Positions 1 to 6,189 are shown, counted from the stretch's first letter. The stretch is DNA of 8,533 nucleotides from DATGZX01 sp035296965 (GCA_035296965.1 DATGZX010000442.1:1-8533); one strand, 5' to 3'. Notes: generated from the sequence alone by a model not told the origin. Translations and numbers: made by a program.

Positions 1-21
1 TCCAGAGGTCGAGTATGGCCG

Positions 22-99
22 GGGAGGCCGCTACGGGAGTCGGGGACGACCGGGACCGGTAGCGGTCGTCAAGGGAAGCGCCAGGTTAGCCGGCCTCCC
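22..99. repeat. Nested inverted repeats
   Basis: Three inverted repeats are nested here. GGGAGGCCG (22-30) pairs with CGGCCTCCC (91-99). CCGCTAC (28-34) pairs with GTAGCGG (59-65). GACGACCG (45-52) pairs with CGGTCGTC (63-70). The second and third overlap, so only one can form at a time. No gene is seen in this stretch. It could be the end of a mobile element or a structured RNA segment; nothing in it identifies a family. Confidence 0.4.
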
Positions 100-133
100 A
101 TAGGCGACGCGCCAGCCGAGGGAGGGAAAAAGG

Positions 134-300
134 AGGGAGGGGAAAAGGGACATCACTGATATCGACCGTTTGTGACGGGAAAGAGCCTATGGGACATGCA
201 CGTAAACGCTTGATGCAAGCGGCCTAGGGACTAAGGAAGCGCTATTCAGTAATGTCCCCTTTTCCCTCCCCTATTCAGTGATGTCCCTTTTTCCCTCCCC
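134..300. repeat. 29-bp motif, tandem pair plus inverted copy (MITE or IS-end like)
   Basis: The motif beginning TATTCAGTGATGTCCC and ending in TCCCTCCCC occurs at 243-271 and again immediately after at 272-300, with two differences in 29 positions. A third copy lies inverted at 134-162, sharing the core TCAGTGATGTCCCTTTT. About 80 bases separate the inverted copies and include a small hairpin, CGCTTG-ATG-CAAGCG (207-221). Similar 'GGGACATTACTGA' stretches are common at the edges of small transposable elements in bacteria, but no transposase is present. This is therefore most likely a remnant or a non-autonomous element. Confidence 0.55.
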
Positions 301-522
301 TCCCGACCGTCGGCGCGTCACCTGGAGACCTTCGGCCGGCGGAACGGCAGGGTCGGGAGACCCTCGCCGAACGAAACAAATTCGCAGCGAAAGCAGCCGG
401 GATCAGAGGGCGGTCAAGACCAACTTTGCAGCATGCCAGAGGGAGGGTCCGCCGAAGATTCCGCATCCATCAACCGGGGCCCTCCGCACCATGGCCGGCG
501 GGCCCGCGTGTCGATGGATCGG
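301..522. other. Non-coding stretch, no gene seen
   Basis: This GC-rich stretch lies beyond the 3' end of the minus-strand cytochrome gene. Open frames across it look like random GC-rich translations and lack ribosome-binding sites. The only structure noted is a short hairpin, GGGTC-GGGA-GACCC (350-363), about 160 bases past the cytochrome stop codon. It has no T-run, so it is not a convincing terminator. Confidence 0.4.
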
Positions 523-939
523 TCAATCTTCCTTGTGCGCGTCGTGGCAGGTCTTGCAGGAGCCGCCGATCTTGCGGATCGCGGCATTGGCCGCGGCAAG
601 GTCTTCCTTCTGGGCGGCATCGTTGAGCGCCTTGGCATTGGCGGCGAACGCCCTTGCCAGCTTCTTGAACGCGGCCGGATCACCCTTGGGCGGGTCGTTC
701 TTGGGCAGGTCGGCGGCGAACTTGCTGTAGGTCTTGGATTCCTTCTGGACCATGGCCCAATCGGGCGACTGACTCTTCAGAGCCGTCTTGAGCGCGGCCA
801 AGGTGGATTTTTTCCCCTTATGCAATGTATCCATGATCTTTTCGATGGTGGCCGGGGCTTCATCACTCGCCCCTCGGCTCATGACGCCGGCAACCACCAG
901 CAGGCACATCACGCTCGCCGTGCAGATCAGGTTTCTCAT
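523..939 (-). CDS. Secreted small cytochrome c (cytochrome c'/c-556-like helical bundle)
   Basis: This 138-residue protein has a signal peptide (MRNLICTASVMCLLVVAGVM, cleavage probably near residues 21-26). Its mature part is alpha-helical and rich in Ala and Lys, ending in a single covalent haem-attachment motif C128-K-T-C131-H132 six residues from the C-terminus. A haem motif at the very end of a four-helix-sized protein is the hallmark of the cytochrome c'/c-556 class. Met36 in the first mature helix is a candidate second axial ligand, as in c-556. It should act as a periplasmic electron carrier or haem sensor; the partner is unknown. ATG at 939 is preferred to the TTG one codon upstream because GAGGA lies 7 bases before it. 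The neighbours give no pathway, and the gene is transcribed divergently from the HAF protein gene. Confidence 0.88.
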   Translation of the reverse strand: MRNLICTASVMCLLVVAGVMSRGASDEAPATIEKIMDTLHKGKKSTLAALKTALKSQSPDWAMVQKESKTYSKFAADLPKNDPPKGDPAAFKKLARAFAANAKALNDAAQKEDLAAANAAIRKIGGSCKTCHDAHKED

Positions 940-1184
940 CAAATTTTCCTCACTACATTCCTAAAGGGCCGGTCGGCCGATCACGACTCGAGCGTCCCAT
1001 CGGAACATAGCGACGGCCGAAAAGCAACCATTTTGGATCATCACTCGTAGGAACGCACAGGCGAAGGTATGAGAAACTGTGCCCGCCAGTTCGCTGGCAT
1101 CTTCAAACATACAACGGCACTTGCGATGATCAGGCGAGTTCTCCAACTCTTCGGTTCGCATGGTCTGGCGAGGAGGGAGTGCCA

Positions 1185-1767
1185 ATGCGCCGCGCCTGGT
1201 TGATCGGTGTCGCCACGGTGATCTTCTCGGGGCAGGCCCGGGGTGATGAGCCCAAGAAGAAGTACCAGATCGTGTCGCCCAGGGACGTGGGCATCAACGC
1301 CACGGGCATCAACGGACGTGGTGACATCGTCGGTTTCGAGTGGATCGCCAGCAAGAAATATCCCGGCGTGATCGATCAAGTGCCGTTCTTCGCCAGCGGC
1401 AAGACCATCACCTACCTGCCTCCGCCGGCAGGCTACACGGCGGCTTTCCCGGCGGCCGTCAGTGATGACGGAGTGGTTGTCGGGCATGCCGGCAAGCCCG
1501 CGCCGCCGGGACGCGTCCCGCTGCGGAACCTGGCATTCGTCTGGGACGCGAAAACCGGAATGCATGGACTGGGCGTGCTGGCCGACGACGTGGTCTCCGT
1601 TCGTCTATGAAGCTGGGCAGCTCCGCCTGATCGACGAGGGGGGTCCCTTGTTCTCCTCCGCAACCGCAATCAACGATCGCGGCCAGGTGGCCGGAGTTCT
1701 CGACGACGAGGATGAGCACCAGAAGCCGGGCGAGCCGGTGAAGGCGGAGGCGAAGAAGGCCAGGTGA
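1185..1767 (+). pseudogene. HAF-repeat extracellular protein, frame-disrupted
   Basis: Translation from ATG 1185 (AGGAGGGA at 1171-1178, 6 bases upstream) gives a signal peptide (MRRAWLIGVATVIFSGQARG) and then HAF-type repeat signatures: DVGINATGINGRGDIVG, PAAVSDDGVVVG and FVWDAKTGMHGLGVLADD. HAF repeats alternate 'A-x-x-IN-x-x-G-x-VVG' with 'AF-x-W-x-x-G-x-M-x-x-LG'. The frame stops at 1610, but the family signal continues in another frame from about 1597 (PFVYEAGQLRLID, then ATAINDRGQVAGVLDDE) to a stop at 1765-1767. About one half-repeat seems to be missing at the junction (1590-1597), so a small deletion that changed frame is more likely than a single-base sequencing error. The function of HAF proteins is unknown; export is likely. 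If expressed as read, the product would be a truncated 141-residue protein. Confidence 0.6.
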
Positions 1768-1908
1768 TCGGTTTGTCGAATGCCGGGATTGAGAATCGGC
1801 CGGGTTCCTCTTAGGGCGCGCGCGAAGCAGCGCTCATAATGAATTCGTGGCGAAGTTTACCGGAGTCAAGGCGTCTCGAGCGGGAGCAATACCATAACAC
1901 TTGTCCTG

Positions 1909-3003
1909 ATGAGTGCGCTGCTCGTCGCGGCTCAGACCGCGTCACCTCCCGCCCGGGACATGGCATCCCCTCGCACCAAGGAGAAGCTGTCCCGGCCGTC
2001 TGCCGATGAGCCGATCGCCAAGGAGTTTTCGCTCAAGCGGTCGGCGGCCCTGATCGACTCGGCCGCTCTGCAATGGACCCAGCAACAGAATTGCGGCTCC
2101 TGCCACACCAATTACCCGTACCTCATGGCTCGCCCGTCGCTGCGGGAATACCCATCCCCCGCTCCGGGCGAGGTTCGCGCCTTCTTCGAGAACCGGGTCG
2201 CTCACTGGGATGACCCCAAGAAGGAGGCGAAACCGCGCTGGGATGCCGAGGTGATCTCCACAGCCTCGGCCCTGGCGTTCAACGACGCGGCCACCTCGGG
2301 CAAACTGCACCCGCTCACGCGGCAGGCTCTCGACCGGATGTGGACCTTGCAGAAAAGCAACGGCGGCTGGGAGTGGCTGAAATGTGGCTGGCCCCCTCAG
2401 GAGCATGATGATTACTACGGAGCCATCGTCGCGGCGCTCGGCGTGGGCCATGCCCCTGGCGATTATGCCCGGAGTGCCGCCGCCCAGCGCGGTCTGGAGC
2501 GGCTGCGCGGCTATTTTCGCAAGACGCCCCCGCCCGACATGCACCATCAGACCATGCTCCTCTGGGCCGCGACATGGCTCGACGGCCTCATGGACTCCGA
2601 TCAGAAAGCGGCGACTGTCCGGTCGCTGTGGGCCCTACAGCGCGCCGACGGCGGCTGGTGCTTGCCCTCGCTGGGCCAGTGGAAGCGGCGCAACGGACAG
2701 CCCAACGACCCCGGTTCGCCAAGCGACGGCTACGCCACCGGCCTGATCGTGTTCGTGCTACGAGAGGCTGGGGTCCCGGCCATGGACCCGGCCATCCAGC
2801 GCGGCATCGCCTGGCTCAAGACCCACCAGCGCGCCTCGGGCCGCTGGTTCACGCGGTCACTCAATGACGACGAGGACCACTACATCACCGACGCTGGAAC
2901 ATGCCTTGCCGTGATGGCTCTACGTCGCTGCGCCAGTGCCGGCGAACCCACGTTGACCCACGCGACACGAACCACTGATGAGAGAACGCCTTCCACGCCA
3001 TAG
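1909..3003 (+). CDS. Prenyltransferase/squalene-cyclase-fold protein with N-terminal haem-binding CGSCH
   Basis: This 364-residue protein resembles squalene-hopene cyclase alpha-toroid domains. Three QW-type motifs are visible: Q148-KSNGG-W154, Q244-RADGG-W250 and Q307-RASGR-W313. The catalytic DxDD motif of hopene cyclases is absent, and the protein is about half the length of a full cyclase, so it is unlikely to cyclise squalene. Before the toroid is C62-G-S-C65-H66, a c-type haem motif followed by NYPYLMARPSL. This architecture, a monohaem motif joined to a toroid, recurs in Planctomycetes as a protein of unknown role. The last 20 residues after the domain look unstructured. The start is uncertain: the ATG at 1909 has no close ribosome-binding site and begins inside a hydrophobic run. 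In-frame codons upstream (ITLVL) extend it, and GGGAG (1882-1886) lies 7 bases before an in-frame ATA at 1894. Export to the periplasm is expected from the haem motif. Confidence 0.8.
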   Translation: MSALLVAAQTASPPARDMASPRTKEKLSRPSADEPIAKEFSLKRSAALIDSAALQWTQQQNCGSCHTNYPYLMARPSLREYPSPAPGEVRAFFENRVAHWDDPKKEAKPRWDAEVISTASALAFNDAATSGKLHPLTRQALDRMWTLQKSNGGWEWLKCGWPPQEHDDYYGAIVAALGVGHAPGDYARSAAAQRGLERLRGYFRKTPPPDMHHQTMLLWAATWLDGLMDSDQKAATVRSLWALQRADGGWCLPSLGQWKRRNGQPNDPGSPSDGYATGLIVFVLREAGVPAMDPAIQRGIAWLKTHQRASGRWFTRSLNDDEDHYITDAGTCLAVMALRRCASAGEPTLTHATRTTDERTPSTP

Positions 3004-3013
3004 GCCGGCAAGC

Positions 3014-3062
3014 CTCACGGTTCGGGTCCGTGAGATTGCAAGTTCAAATCTTGTCGCCACGA
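3014..3062 (+). repeat. tRNA-Pro(CGG) 3' half, copy A (attachment-site-like)
   Basis: The anticodon arm CACGG-TTCGGGT-CCGTG is complete (3016-3032) and extends to a 7-bp stem from 3014. It is followed by a 5-base variable region, a T-arm GCAAG-TTCAAAT-CTTGT (3038-3054) and the 3' acceptor strand CGCCACG plus A73 (3055-3062). Anticodon CGG, G37, G72 and A73 all fit bacterial tRNA-Pro. No D-arm or matching 5' acceptor strand lies upstream, so this is a 3' half and not a working gene. CGCCACG differs from CGCCCCG in copy B. CCA is not encoded. Partial tRNAs of this kind are what integrative elements leave at one end. Confidence 0.75.
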
Positions 3063-3553
3063 ATTAAGTTGCTGTCCTATAAGCATTTACGACGACACGA
3101 GCGCACGGTTCAGGTTCGCGAAATGGGTCTGCCACGCGCCGGCTTCTCGACTTAAGTCATTTGACCCCAGGCACCTCTGCGAGCAAGAGCGCACGGTCGC
3201 AAGCCGTGAGGTTCGGAGGTCGGATTCTGCCTAGACAACTCTCCGGACGCGCCCCTGAGCTCTTGTAGGGCTCGCTCCGGCACTTGTAAAGCCGCTCCCG
3301 TACCCTTTTCGGCCGTTGGGCGTGCCGGCCGCGCCCCGGGTGCTTTTCATGGAGCCGTGCAGCGCCGACGGCCAGGAAACCAGCCACTCCATTCAGGCCC
3401 CGTTCTGGCTCGCCTGAGCACTCCTGCCGGTCGCACGATCGCGCGTTCACCGGAGACGACGACGCACGCCCGAGGTCAAACCGATGGGGGTGGCCGGGCG
3501 TTCGTGAATTGGTAGACTGGAAGGGCTTCATTAGGGAGGACCGGAGGACCCCG
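3063..3553. other. Non-coding leader before the HEPN operon; possible second decayed tRNA fragment
   Basis: No supported gene is seen. At about 3191-3240 there is a tRNA-like run: a stem CACGG/CCGTG around a 7-base loop, then GGAGG-TCGGATT-CTGCC and GACAACTC. Loop position 33 is C instead of T and the T-stem has a mismatch, so it is at best a decayed tRNA 3' half. The word GAGCGCACGG occurs twice (near 3098 and 3188). A 10-bp palindrome, GACTTAAGTC, lies at 3149-3158. ACGCCCG (3466-3472) and CGGGCGT (3495-3501) form a small inverted repeat about 50 bases before the first operon gene. The operon promoter should lie in this stretch, but I cannot place it. Confidence 0.35.
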
Positions 3554-3700
3554 ATGCTCGTCGTGGAAGTGTTCCTGGGCGACTGTTTCCAGGTCGCCTG
3601 GACCGACCGGGACGTGGTCCCGGACGACTGGCGGACTCGCGTGTTCACCCCGCGGCAGTGGGAGGCGTTGTTTCCGCCGCCGCTTGACGAGACCGACTGA
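3554..3700 (+). CDS. Small 48-aa protein, first gene of the HEPN operon
   Basis: I do not recognise the family. The 48-residue product begins MLVVEVFLGDCFQVAW, has a central acidic and basic stretch (TDRDVVPDDWRTR), and ends FTPRQWEALFPPPLDETD. It is compact, has a predicted beta-strand start, and shows no signal peptide or membrane segment. ATG 3554 has a strong GGAGG (3543-3547) 6 bases upstream; the longer TTG start at 3509 has none. The next gene starts 24 bases after the stop and also has a strong ribosome-binding site, so co-expression is likely. Small size and position directly before a HEPN-linked pair would suit an accessory or antitoxin-like partner, but nothing in the sequence proves this. 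Confidence 0.65.
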   Translation: MLVVEVFLGDCFQVAWTDRDVVPDDWRTRVFTPRQWEALFPPPLDETD

Positions 3701-3724
3701 GCCGATCTTGAGGAGGGCCGTGCG

Positions 3725-4171
3725 ATGGCGACGGGGGAAGCGAGATCGGGGATCGACGACCCCGAGGCCGTGAAGGCCGAGTGGCTGGGCCGCCTGGGCT
3801 CCCTCGTCGACGAGGTCGAGGGTTGGGCCCGGGCGTCCGGCTGGCGGACCCGGCAGATCGCCAAGACGGTCAAAGAACGCCGGCTCGGGACGTATAGAGT
3901 CCCGGTCCTGCTCATGGAGAAAGACACCGTCGAGGTCGTCCTGAACCCGGTCGCACGCTTTGTCCCCGGAGCCGACGGGGCGGTCGACCTGTACGTGGCG
4001 CCGGCCTACGACGACATCGCCAGCCTGTATTTCGAGGGCGATCACTGGGTCGTGCATTACGGCGAACGGCCCGACCCGTTGGCCACGCAGAGCGTGGTGG
4101 AGATCACGCCCCACCCTTACGGCGAGCACACGATCCGCGCAATCCTCGACGGGATGGCCGTCAATGGCTGA
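3725..4171 (+). CDS. 148-aa protein of unknown function, middle gene of the HEPN operon
   Basis: This protein is soluble, with no signal peptide. Residues 14-50 look helical (VKAEWLGRLGSLVDEVEGWARASGWRTRQIAKTVK when read in parts), followed by a beta-rich part: YRVPVLLMEKDTVEVVLNP (57-75), GAVDLYVAPAYDDIASLYF (85-103) and DHWVVHYG (106-113). I recall similar proteins of about this length in Planctomycetes but no named domain. It lacks the GSxxxG and DxD features of MNT nucleotidyltransferases, the usual HEPN partner. AGGAGGG at 3711-3717 gives an 8-base spacing to ATG 3725. The gene overlaps the following HEPN gene by 8 bases, which suggests translational coupling and a functional pair. A binding partner or antidote of the HEPN protein is a reasonable guess only. 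Confidence 0.8.
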   Translation: MATGEARSGIDDPEAVKAEWLGRLGSLVDEVEGWARASGWRTRQIAKTVKERRLGTYRVPVLLMEKDTVEVVLNPVARFVPGADGAVDLYVAPAYDDIASLYFEGDHWVVHYGERPDPLATQSVVEITPHPYGEHTIRAILDGMAVNG

Positions 4172-4631
4172 ACGCCAAGCGTTCATCGACCGTGTCAAGG
4201 GCGCGGAGCGGGAGTCTTACGTGGTGGCCGCCGCCGTCGCCCACTACAGGCCGTTCGCCCTGGTCGGCGACGCCCAACTGCCTACGAGGACGTCGCCCCG
4301 CGACCTCGTCGCGGCGGCCGACCAGGTCGAGTCGACCTACCTGATCCGGATGTGGGCCGAATTCGAGACGGCGCTCCGCTCGTACCGTCGCCACATCACG
4401 AGGGATCCCGACGACCGGATCAGTACGAGAAACCTCATTGATTGGACGGCTGGCGTCAAGCAGGGCCGGGCGATCTCGGCGGACGTCCGGGATGACGTCC
4501 ACGAAGTCCGTGAGTATCGGAACTTCCTGGTGCACGAGCGCGACGACCAGGCGCCGCCCGCTGCGGTAGCGATTGAGGTGGCCCGGACGCGCCTCAACAC
4601 CTTGCTGCACTGTTTGCCCATCCAGTGGTGA
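4164..4631 (+). CDS. HEPN-like domain protein, 155 aa (candidate RNase)
   Basis: The start at ATG 4164 lies inside the end of the previous gene (8-base overlap). The frame is open further upstream, but the coding signal there belongs to the 148-aa gene in another frame. The 155-residue product is mostly helical. A long helix, YLIRMWAEFETALRSY (59-74), is followed by a linker and then a helix ending E117-Y-R119-N120-F-L-V-H124. R-N-x3-H fits the R-x4-6-H active-site motif of HEPN ribonucleases, in which R and H are catalytic and N is often conserved. HEPN proteins cut RNA in toxin-antitoxin, abortive-infection and CRISPR contexts, usually as dimers. The remaining 30 residues form one more helix (AVAIEVARTRLNTLLHCL). 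No MNT antitoxin is adjacent, so if this is a toxin the antidote would be one of the two upstream proteins. The domain call rests on the motif and helical pattern, not on a database search. Confidence 0.72.
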   Translation: MAERQAFIDRVKGAERESYVVAAAVAHYRPFALVGDAQLPTRTSPRDLVAAADQVESTYLIRMWAEFETALRSYRRHITRDPDDRISTRNLIDWTAGVKQGRAISADVRDDVHEVREYRNFLVHERDDQAPPAAVAIEVARTRLNTLLHCLPIQW

Positions 4632-4680
4632 GCGACGGCCGCCGGTGATTGTTACCCCGACGCCTTTTCCCGACGTATCA

Positions 4681-4700
4681 ATCTCTGCACGTGCAGAGAT
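4681..4700. repeat. Perfect 20-bp palindrome
   Basis: ATCTCTGCACGTGCAGAGAT is identical to its reverse complement. It begins 49 bases after the HEPN stop codon. As RNA it would form an 8-bp stem with a 4-base loop, but no T-run follows, so it is not a standard terminator. A binding site for a dimeric regulator or an RNA-stabilising hairpin at the operon's 3' end are both possible. Confidence 0.6.
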
Positions 4701-4762
4701 AGCCCTGCAAACCATCGAAAACCCCGAAAAAATCGACAAATCCCGGAAACTACCTGGGGCCA

Positions 4763-4785
4763 TAGAGTCGACTCTAACTCTTTTT
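4763..4785 (+). terminator. Weak intrinsic terminator candidate after the HEPN operon
   Basis: TAGAG-TCGA-CTCTA (4763-4776) can form a 5-bp stem with a 4-base loop and is followed by ACTC and five T residues (4781-4785). It lies about 130 bases after the HEPN stop and before the next tRNA-like repeat. The stem is short and partly A-T, so efficiency would be low. Confidence 0.4.
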
Positions 4786-4819
4786 ACTTTAAATACTTAC
4801 GATCGTCTGGATTGCCCGA

Positions 4820-4861
4820 TTCGGGTCCGTGAGGTCGCAAGTTCAAATCTTGTCGCCCCGA
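4820..4861 (+). repeat. tRNA-Pro(CGG) 3' half, copy B (attachment-site-like)
   Basis: The match to copy A begins exactly at the anticodon loop (TTCGGGT, 4820-4826) and runs to the 3' end: CCGTG, variable AGGTC, T-arm GCAAG-TTCAAAT-CTTGT (4837-4853), acceptor CGCCCCG and A73 (4854-4861). Over 42 bases it differs from copy A at three positions. The bases before the loop (TTGCCCGA) do not complete the anticodon stem, so homology stops at the loop. The anticodon loop is a known crossover point for integrases that target tRNA genes. The minus-strand translation here gives the familiar spurious 'QDLNLRP' peptide seen over tRNA 3' ends. Confidence 0.78.
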
Positions 4862-4873
4862 GTGTTGTAATCG

Positions 4874-4944
4874 GTAGGCTGGGTCTTGACCCAGCATATT
4901 GCAGGCAGTTGAGTATATGTAGAATTTGTATCGACCCAGCCTAC
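4874..4944. repeat. REP-like palindromic element
   Basis: GTAGGCTGGGTC (4874-4885) is exactly complementary to GACCCAGCCTAC (4933-4944). Inside, GCTGGGTC-TT-GACCCAGC (4878-4895) makes a second, tighter hairpin, so two alternative foldings compete. It starts 12 bases after copy B of the tRNA fragment. GGGTC/GACCC palindromes of this style occur in REP elements linked to Y1-type transposases; no transposase is present here. Confidence 0.5.
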
Positions 4945-5156
4945 AAGCTCCTAGAAACACCCGGAAGGAAGAATAATTCTTGACTCGATTCGGCGGGGTC
5001 GTCATGCTCGACATTCAAGGAATCTTGCTCGTGGCAGTTACGCAATTCCCGCCAACCTGTTCCGGATTCATAAGAACGGCACCCAGTCGAAGGTCGAGGC
5101 CGGGCTAGAAATTCCTGGCGATTTACTAATAGAATGAGGTCTTAGCGGAGGGCCGG
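4945..5156. other. Upstream region of the HDW-repeat gene, no gene seen
   Basis: The stretch contains an odd palindrome AAGAAT-A-ATTCTT near 4966-4980. It also contains a short open frame tail with protein-like wording (ARGSYAIPANLF then HKNGTQSKVEAGLEIPGDLL) ending at a stop just before 5145, with no start or ribosome-binding site, so it may be a gene remnant or chance. The ribosome-binding site of the next gene, GGAGG, is at 5147-5151. Confidence 0.3.
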
Positions 5157-6134
5157 GTGGCTAATCCGATGACTACCTTTTTGTGCATGCTATTTGGTCA
5201 CAGATGGCTCTCATATAACAGCTTCGGCCACGTCTATGACCACTGTGAGTGCCAGAGAAAAAATTGCCACGCGACCAGGCCCCACGACTGGGATGGCTCC
5301 TGCCTCTGCCGCCGCCGCGGCTGCGGCCAGTTGAATCCCGACGGGGCCGCTTACCACGACTGGCTTGTTCATAACAATAAACGCCTTGATTCTTGCGTAT
5401 CATGTCGAATTTGCCGCGCGACCCGGCCTCACGACTGGGATGGCTCCTGCCTCTGCGGCCGCCCCGGCTGCGGCCATTTGAATCCCGATGCGGCCGAGGC
5501 CGACCACGACTGGAATGGCTCCTGCCACTGCCGCCGATGCGGTCAAAGGAAGCCCGGTGCGGCCGAGGCCGACCACGACTGGGCTAATTCCTGTATCTGC
5601 AGAAGATGCCATCTACGGAGGCCCAGCGCGGTCGAATACCACGACTGGGATGGCTCCTGCCACTGCCGCCGATGCGGTCAGTTGAATCCCGATGGGGCCG
5701 AGTACCATGACTGGTTTATTTATAACGGATATGGATACATTGATACTTGTGTATGTCGAATTTGCTACGCGACCAGGCCTCACGACTGGGAAGGCTCCTG
5801 CCGCTGCCGCCGCCCCGGCTGCGATCGGTTGAATCCCGATGGGGCCAAGCACCACGACTGGGATGGCTCTTGCCGCTGCCGCCGATGCGGCCAATTGAAT
5901 CCCGATGGGGCCGAGTACCACGACTGGTTTGATTCTTGCGTCTGTCAAAAATGCAAGGCGACTAGGCCCCACGACTGGGATGGCTCCTGCTACTGCCGCC
6001 GCCCCGGCTGCCGCCTGTTGAATCACCACGACTGGACGGACGGCAGGTGTAATCGGTGCGGGGAGGTTTGGACTACTAATGATTCCGATGAAGTCGATAT
6101 GTTTTATCGTAATGGAGGTATCATGTACGGTTAG
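5157..6134 (+). CDS. HDW/cysteine-rich tandem-repeat protein, zinc-ribbon-like, 325 aa
   Basis: The GTG start at 5157 is preferred because GGAGG (5147-5151) lies 5 bases upstream; ATG 5169 would be 17 bases away. The N-terminus C10-MLFGHRW17 followed by DHCECQRKNC resembles small phage and bacterial metal-binding 'C-x3-GHxW' proteins. Twelve HDW motifs follow, starting at residues 43, 67, 92, 117, 140, 162, 184, 209, 233, 255, 272 and 291, spaced 17-25 residues. Two unit types mix: HDWDGSC-x-C-RR-(x)-C-G-x-LNPDGAEY, and a longer one carrying C-x-C-x-x-C-x-ATRP. The closing unit ends in a plain C-x-x-C-G knuckle. Regular Cys and His suggest each unit binds zinc. There is no signal peptide or membrane segment. 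The role is unknown; binding of nucleic acid or protein is possible. It is a lone gene between two tRNA-like repeats. Its codons are nearly identical between units, which points to recent expansion. Confidence 0.75.
   Translation: MANPMTTFLCMLFGHRWLSYNSFGHVYDHCECQRKNCHATRPHDWDGSCLCRRRGCGQLNPDGAAYHDWLVHNNKRLDSCVSCRICRATRPHDWDGSCLCGRPGCGHLNPDAAEADHDWNGSCHCRRCGQRKPGAAEADHDWANSCICRRCHLRRPSAVEYHDWDGSCHCRRCGQLNPDGAEYHDWFIYNGYGYIDTCVCRICYATRPHDWEGSCRCRRPGCDRLNPDGAKHHDWDGSCRCRRCGQLNPDGAEYHDWFDSCVCQKCKATRPHDWDGSCYCRRPGCRLLNHHDWTDGRCNRCGEVWTTNDSDEVDMFYRNGGIMYG
5283..6060 (+). repeat. Tandem DNA repeats coding for HDW units
   Basis: The words CACGACTGGGATGGCTCCTG and TTGAATCCCGATGGGGCCGA recur many times with few changes, also at synonymous positions. 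The array is irregular at the DNA level (unit lengths of about 51-75 bases) because A-type and B-type units alternate. Such conservation suggests duplication by slippage or unequal crossover, and copy number may vary between strains or be misassembled. Confidence 0.75.
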
Positions 6135-6189
6135 GTGACGGCAAGGCGGAATGGAAGGGGTCAAACAATTTGGGTGTAACTACTGAGTT

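Noticed and set aside
433..1050. 205-aa plus-strand reading frame
   Set aside because: Lies antisense to the clear cytochrome c gene and has no family resemblance.
3014..3062. Complete tRNA-Pro gene
   Set aside because: No D-arm and no 5' acceptor strand (CGTGGCG or CGGGGCG) lie upstream; only the 3' half is present.
3509..3553. TTG start 15 codons upstream for the 48-aa gene
   Set aside because: No ribosome-binding site; ATG 3554 has a strong GGAGG at ideal spacing.
3476..4763. Long minus-strand frames over the HEPN operon
   Set aside because: High-GC shadow frames; the plus strand has three well-placed ribosome-binding sites or overlaps and recognisable motifs.
4784..5014. Minus-strand 76-aa frame containing QDLNLRP
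   Set aside because: This peptide is a known artefact of translating tRNA 3' ends in reverse.
5283..6060. CRISPR array
   Set aside because: The repeats have no unique spacers of constant length and are translated as a coherent Cys-rich protein.
5613..6164. 183-aa minus-strand repetitive frame
   Set aside because: It is the antisense reading of the HDW repeats; the plus strand has the ribosome-binding site and ordered Cys/His motifs.
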